Part shown: in pieces, positions 61,429 through 64,000 of the stretch | How positions within the stretch are numbered: position 1 is the first letter of the stretch | Layout of the letters: every line of letters starts with the position of its first letter | Source of the DNA: Pseudomonas entomophila L48 | GTDB lineage: Bacteria; Pseudomonadota; Gammaproteobacteria; Pseudomonadales; Pseudomonadaceae | Length of the DNA stretch: 64,000 bases | Reading direction: 5' to 3' | Assembly (NCBI RefSeq): GCF_000026105.1 | Contig: NC_008027.1 | Location: 5,600,501 to 5,664,500, forward strand | Position numbers and translations under genes: made by a program | The notes under the pieces: model-generated | What the model was told of the DNA's origin: nothing | Database searches by the model: none | Seen by the model: only the letters and a program-made list of their open reading frames with translations

Positions 61429-63327
61429 TCAGCTGGCCGCCGCCCTGCGCTTCTCGGCCAGCCAGCTGCGCCCATACAGGAACATCACCGCCAGCAACGC
61501 CACCGCCTGGGCGCCCAGCGAATACGCATCGGCATGAATCCCCAGCCAGTCGAACTCGAAGAATGCCACCGGCCGCGTGCCCAGCACGCCGGCCTCCTGT
61601 AGCGCCTTGACGCCATGCCCGGCGAACACCACCGACAATGCGCACAGCAGCCCGGCGTTGATGCTGAAGAACAGTGCCAGCGGCAGCTTGGCCGAACCGC
61701 GCAGGATCACCCAGGCCAGGCCCACCAGCAGCACCAGCGCCGTGGCGCCACCTGCCAGCACCGCCTGGTGCCCGGCCGGGCCCGCCTGCAGCCACAGGGT
61801 CTCGTAGAACAGGATCACCTCGAACAGCTCGCGGTACACCGAGAAGAACGCCAGCAAGGCGAAGCCGAAGCGCCCACCGCCGCTGACCAGGCTGCTCTTG
61901 ATGTAGTTCTGCCAGGCGGCGGCGTGGCGGCGGTCGTGCATCCACACGCCCAGCCACAGCACCATTACCGAGGCGAACAACGCGGTGCAGCCTTCGAGTA
62001 GTTCACGCTGCGCGCCGCCCACGTCGATCACGTAGGCCGCCAGGGCCCAGGTGCCGAAGCCGGCGAGCAGCGCCAGGCCCCAGCCGATGTTGACGCTGCG
62101 CACCGCCGACTGCTGGCCGGTGTTGCGCAGGAAGGCGAGGATCGCCGCCAGCACCAGGATTGCTTCCAGGCCCTCGCGCAGCAGGATCAACAGGCCGGAG
62201 ATGTAGCTCAGCGACCAGCTCAGGCCATCGCTGCCCAGCAGCTTGGCCGCTTGGGCAAGCTTGATCTTGGCTTCGGCCAGGCGCTGTTCGGCCTGGGCCA
62301 ATGGCAAGCCGTCCTGCAACGACTGACGGTAGGCCATCAGGGACTTTTCAGTGTCCTTGCGCACCTGGGTGTCGATGTTGTCGAGCGAGCTTTCCACCAG
62401 CTCGAAGCCTTCCAGATACGCCGCCACCGACAGGTCGTAGGCCTGGTCGTGGTCACCAGCGCGGTAGGCCGCCAGGCTCTTGTCCAGGGTGCTGGAGGTG
62501 TAGTCGAGCAACTGCGCCGGGCCACGCTTGACCTGCGGCGGCTGGGCGCGCTGGGCGCGGAATGCCGGCACGGCGTCGGCGCCTTCAGTGGTGGCGATTT
62601 CGGCGGGTGTCTGCCTGGCCAGGTCGGCGATGTTCCAGGTCTTGTCGCCCTTGGCCGCCTGCGGATCGGCGGTAAAGCTGGCGATGTAAGCAGCCACATC
62701 CCAACGCTGGCGCTCGTCGAGTTGGTCGGCGAACGAGGGCATCTCGGTACCATCGATGCCCAAAGTCAGGGTGTTATAGAGGTCGAACAGGCTGAGCTGG
62801 TCCAAGCGCTCGGCGTTGCGCAGGTTGGCCGGCGCAGGCTCCAGGCCCACACCCGCAGGGCCGTCGCCCAGCCCGGTGTCGCCATGACAGATCGAGCAAT
62901 TCTGCGCATACAGCGCCGCGCCACGGGCCGCGTCCGGGGTGATCACCGGGGCCTGGCTGACTTCATAGGCCACCGCCAGGCGCGCCCCCAACTGGCGGGC
63001 CTGGTGGGCGACGGTACTGCCGTCCTGGCGCTGTTCGATGGCCTGGCGCAGTGCCTGCACGCCCTGCTCCAGCCCGGCGCGCTCGGCATTGGCCGGCAAG
63101 CCTTTGACCAGCTCGGCCAGCAGCGCGCTGAACTCCTGCTGCTCGCGGTATTCCCCCGTGTCCACCACCTTGCCGTCACGCACCGTCGGCGGATAGTCGG
63201 CACCGATGTAGTCCAGCAAGTGCAGGGCCTTGGCCGCATCGGCCGGGGCCTCGGCCAGTGCCAGGGTACTGCCCAGGGCCAGTAGCGGCCACATCAACAA
63301 GGCGAGAAGACAGGAACGGGAAATCAT
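61429..63327 (-). CDS. Cytochrome c-FTR1 fusion, high-affinity iron permease
   Basis: A 632-residue fusion. Signal peptide MISRSCLLALLMWPLLALGS; a periplasmic region with one c-type heme motif (CSICH, residues 144-148) and a later Met in GTEMPSF as possible ligand; then a seven-helix FTR1 permease. The iron motif REGLE is at residues 384-388, and a second RExxE appears in YRELFEVILF. The heme may oxidise Fe(II) so that Fe(III) is passed through, as the separate oxidase does in other FTR1 systems; that is inference. An ATG at 63360 behind GGAAG is an alternative start. Same strand as yaiI; 191 bases apart. Confidence 0.88.
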   Translation of the reverse strand: MISRSCLLALLMWPLLALGSTLALAEAPADAAKALHLLDYIGADYPPTVRDGKVVDTGEYREQQEFSALLAELVKGLPANAERAGLEQGVQALRQAIEQRQDGSTVAHQARQLGARLAVAYEVSQAPVITPDAARGAALYAQNCSICHGDTGLGDGPAGVGLEPAPANLRNAERLDQLSLFDLYNTLTLGIDGTEMPSFADQLDERQRWDVAAYIASFTADPQAAKGDKTWNIADLARQTPAEIATTEGADAVPAFRAQRAQPPQVKRGPAQLLDYTSSTLDKSLAAYRAGDHDQAYDLSVAAYLEGFELVESSLDNIDTQVRKDTEKSLMAYRQSLQDGLPLAQAEQRLAEAKIKLAQAAKLLGSDGLSWSLSYISGLLILLREGLEAILVLAAILAFLRNTGQQSAVRSVNIGWGLALLAGFGTWALAAYVIDVGGAQRELLEGCTALFASVMVLWLGVWMHDRRHAAAWQNYIKSSLVSGGGRFGFALLAFFSVYRELFEVILFYETLWLQAGPAGHQAVLAGGATALVLLVGLAWVILRGSAKLPLALFFSINAGLLCALSVVFAGHGVKALQEAGVLGTRPVAFFEFDWLGIHADAYSLGAQAVALLAVMFLYGRSWLAEKRRAAAS

Positions 63328-63635
63328 GGCCAATCTCGACGGAAATACGAAAGAGAACATTGTTCACTTCCACTTCCCATCGCTCAAGGCTCAGCGGCGG
63401 ATTTCATGAAAAATCTTGCAACATCCGCATTTCAAAGCCTGCTATCCGACTGATGGCACCAAGCGAAAAATAAGAACCATTTGGCCATCACATAGCTACC
63501 ACTTTGGGTATAATCCCGCGCCGCCTTAATAGCCATTTGCGATCAAGGTGCCTTCATCGAGAGGTTACGGCGATGAACAGAGGGACCTGCCGCCCCCGCC
63601 TGCGCGGCTCAACTGTTTTCAGGGAAAGAAGTCCG
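63328..63635. other. 308-base divergent region between the iron permease and lipoprotein genes
   Basis: A+T-richer than its surroundings. It holds a half-matching Fur-like site (AATAAGAACCATTTGGCCA, 63469-63487) and a TATAAT at 63509-63514 on the plus strand. No gene is supported. If the first site is genuine, it would place the permease under iron control. Confidence 0.4.
63509..63514 (+). promoter_or_regulatory. -10 element ahead of the lipoprotein gene
   Basis: Perfect TATAAT; 122 bases lie between it and the chosen start codon. No clear -35 hexamer is seen 16-18 bases upstream. Confidence 0.45.
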
Positions 63636-64000
63636 ATGGTATCCCGCGCCCTAACCTTGGCGACCCTGGTCGTCGCCGTGCAGCTCACAGGCTGCTCGGT
63701 GTTCCGCAGCTACGACAGCGAACTGCAGGAAACCAACCAGCAGCTGGCCGCCGGCAACGTCGACGCCGCCCTCGCCTTGCTGGAAAGCCACAACAAGGGC
63801 GAGCAGAAAGACCTGCTCTACTACTTCGAGAAGGGCGAGCTGCTGCGCTCCAAGGGCGACCTCAAGGGCAGCCAGGACGCCTGGCGCGCAGCTGACAGTG
63901 TGGTATTCCAGTGGGAAGAATCGGTCAAGCTCGACACCGACAAGTACCTGAGCCAGTTCGGCAGCTACCTGGTCAACGACAAGGTCCGCCGCTACGAAGG
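63636..64000 (+). CDS. Outer-membrane-type lipoprotein, COG3014-like (cut by window edge)
   Basis: The visible 121 residues begin MVSRALTLATLVVAVQLTGC, a lipoprotein signal with lipobox LTGC (Cys20) and Ser at +2, which predicts outer-membrane sorting. The mature part (SVFRSYDSELQETNQQLAAG, ALALLESHNKGEQKDLLYYF, EKGELLRSKGDLKGSQDAWR) has helical, TPR-like spacing. It resembles an uncharacterised family (COG3014). An in-frame ATG at 63573 behind AGAGG would add 21 basic residues ahead of the signal; the start here gives the canonical lipoprotein. Function unknown. Confidence 0.75.
   Translation, partial: MVSRALTLATLVVAVQLTGCSVFRSYDSELQETNQQLAAGNVDAALALLESHNKGEQKDLLYYFEKGELLRSKGDLKGSQDAWRAADSVVFQWEESVKLDTDKYLSQFGSYLVNDKVRRYE

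Overview
The window is G+C-rich core chromosome of a Pseudomonas, most likely of the P. putida group. This rests on gene order (divergent spu polyamine locus, argA-argE, gcvP-H-T, pepP-ubiH-ubiI beside zapA-6S RNA-ygfA, ubiD-rho-trxA-ppx-ppk-hemB) and on many intergenic REP palindromes ending in GCTCCTAC. I see no tRNA, rRNA, CRISPR array, insertion sequence, phage gene or attachment site. Nearly every gene is recognisable housekeeping or conserved accessory function; the two genes at the window edges are cut.

Layout. 1-1099 (minus): sulfur-starvation genes, a cut sulfate-binding protein behind oscA, with a perfect inverted repeat upstream. 1363-6577 (minus): RND pump operon with two membrane-fusion lipoproteins (TriABC type). 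6717-7883 (plus): lone AAA ATPase. 7996-18338: polyamine uptake and catabolism; spuBCDEFGH on the minus strand and spuI divergent. 18539-21105 (minus): argA and argE. 21286-25850: CYTH-CHAD phosphatase, an Lrp regulator with a divergent small protein, an orphan GspE/PilB-like ATPase and a DUF2388 secreted protein. 25955-30503 (minus): glycine cleavage gcvP, gcvH, gcvT. 30628-33395 (minus): ferric-iron permease and binding protein behind a Fur-like box. 33552-38365 (minus): ygfB-pepP-ubiH-DUF4442-ubiI. 38503-39912 (plus): coiled-coil protein, zapA, 6S RNA, folate cyclo-ligase. 39932-45598: small membrane protein, EVE-domain protein, HlyD-RbbA-YhhJ transporter. 45599-50620: FliL-like protein, quinone oxidoreductase, ChaC, flavin-reductase-like protein and ubiD. 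50833-57943: rho, trxA, ppx, ppk, hemB. 58152-64000: DedA protein, desaturase, elbB, yaiI, cytochrome-FTR1 iron permease, cut lipoprotein.

Functional links. The spu genes import putrescine/spermidine and feed gamma-glutamylation (SpuI, SpuB) and transamination (SpuC). Three ubiquinone genes (ubiH, ubiI, ubiD) sit in two clusters, each with an extra partner: a hot-dog protein in one, a ferredoxin-flavin reductase in the other. Two separate iron import systems are present. Many operons use 4-base ATGA stop/start overlaps, indicating translational coupling.

I found no convincing new multigene system. The most worthwhile leads are the oscA inverted repeat, the DUF4442 protein inside the ubi operon, the ubiD-reductase coupling, the 168-base convergent overlap of the DedA and desaturase genes, the orphan GspE ATPase, and the structure of the REP clusters.
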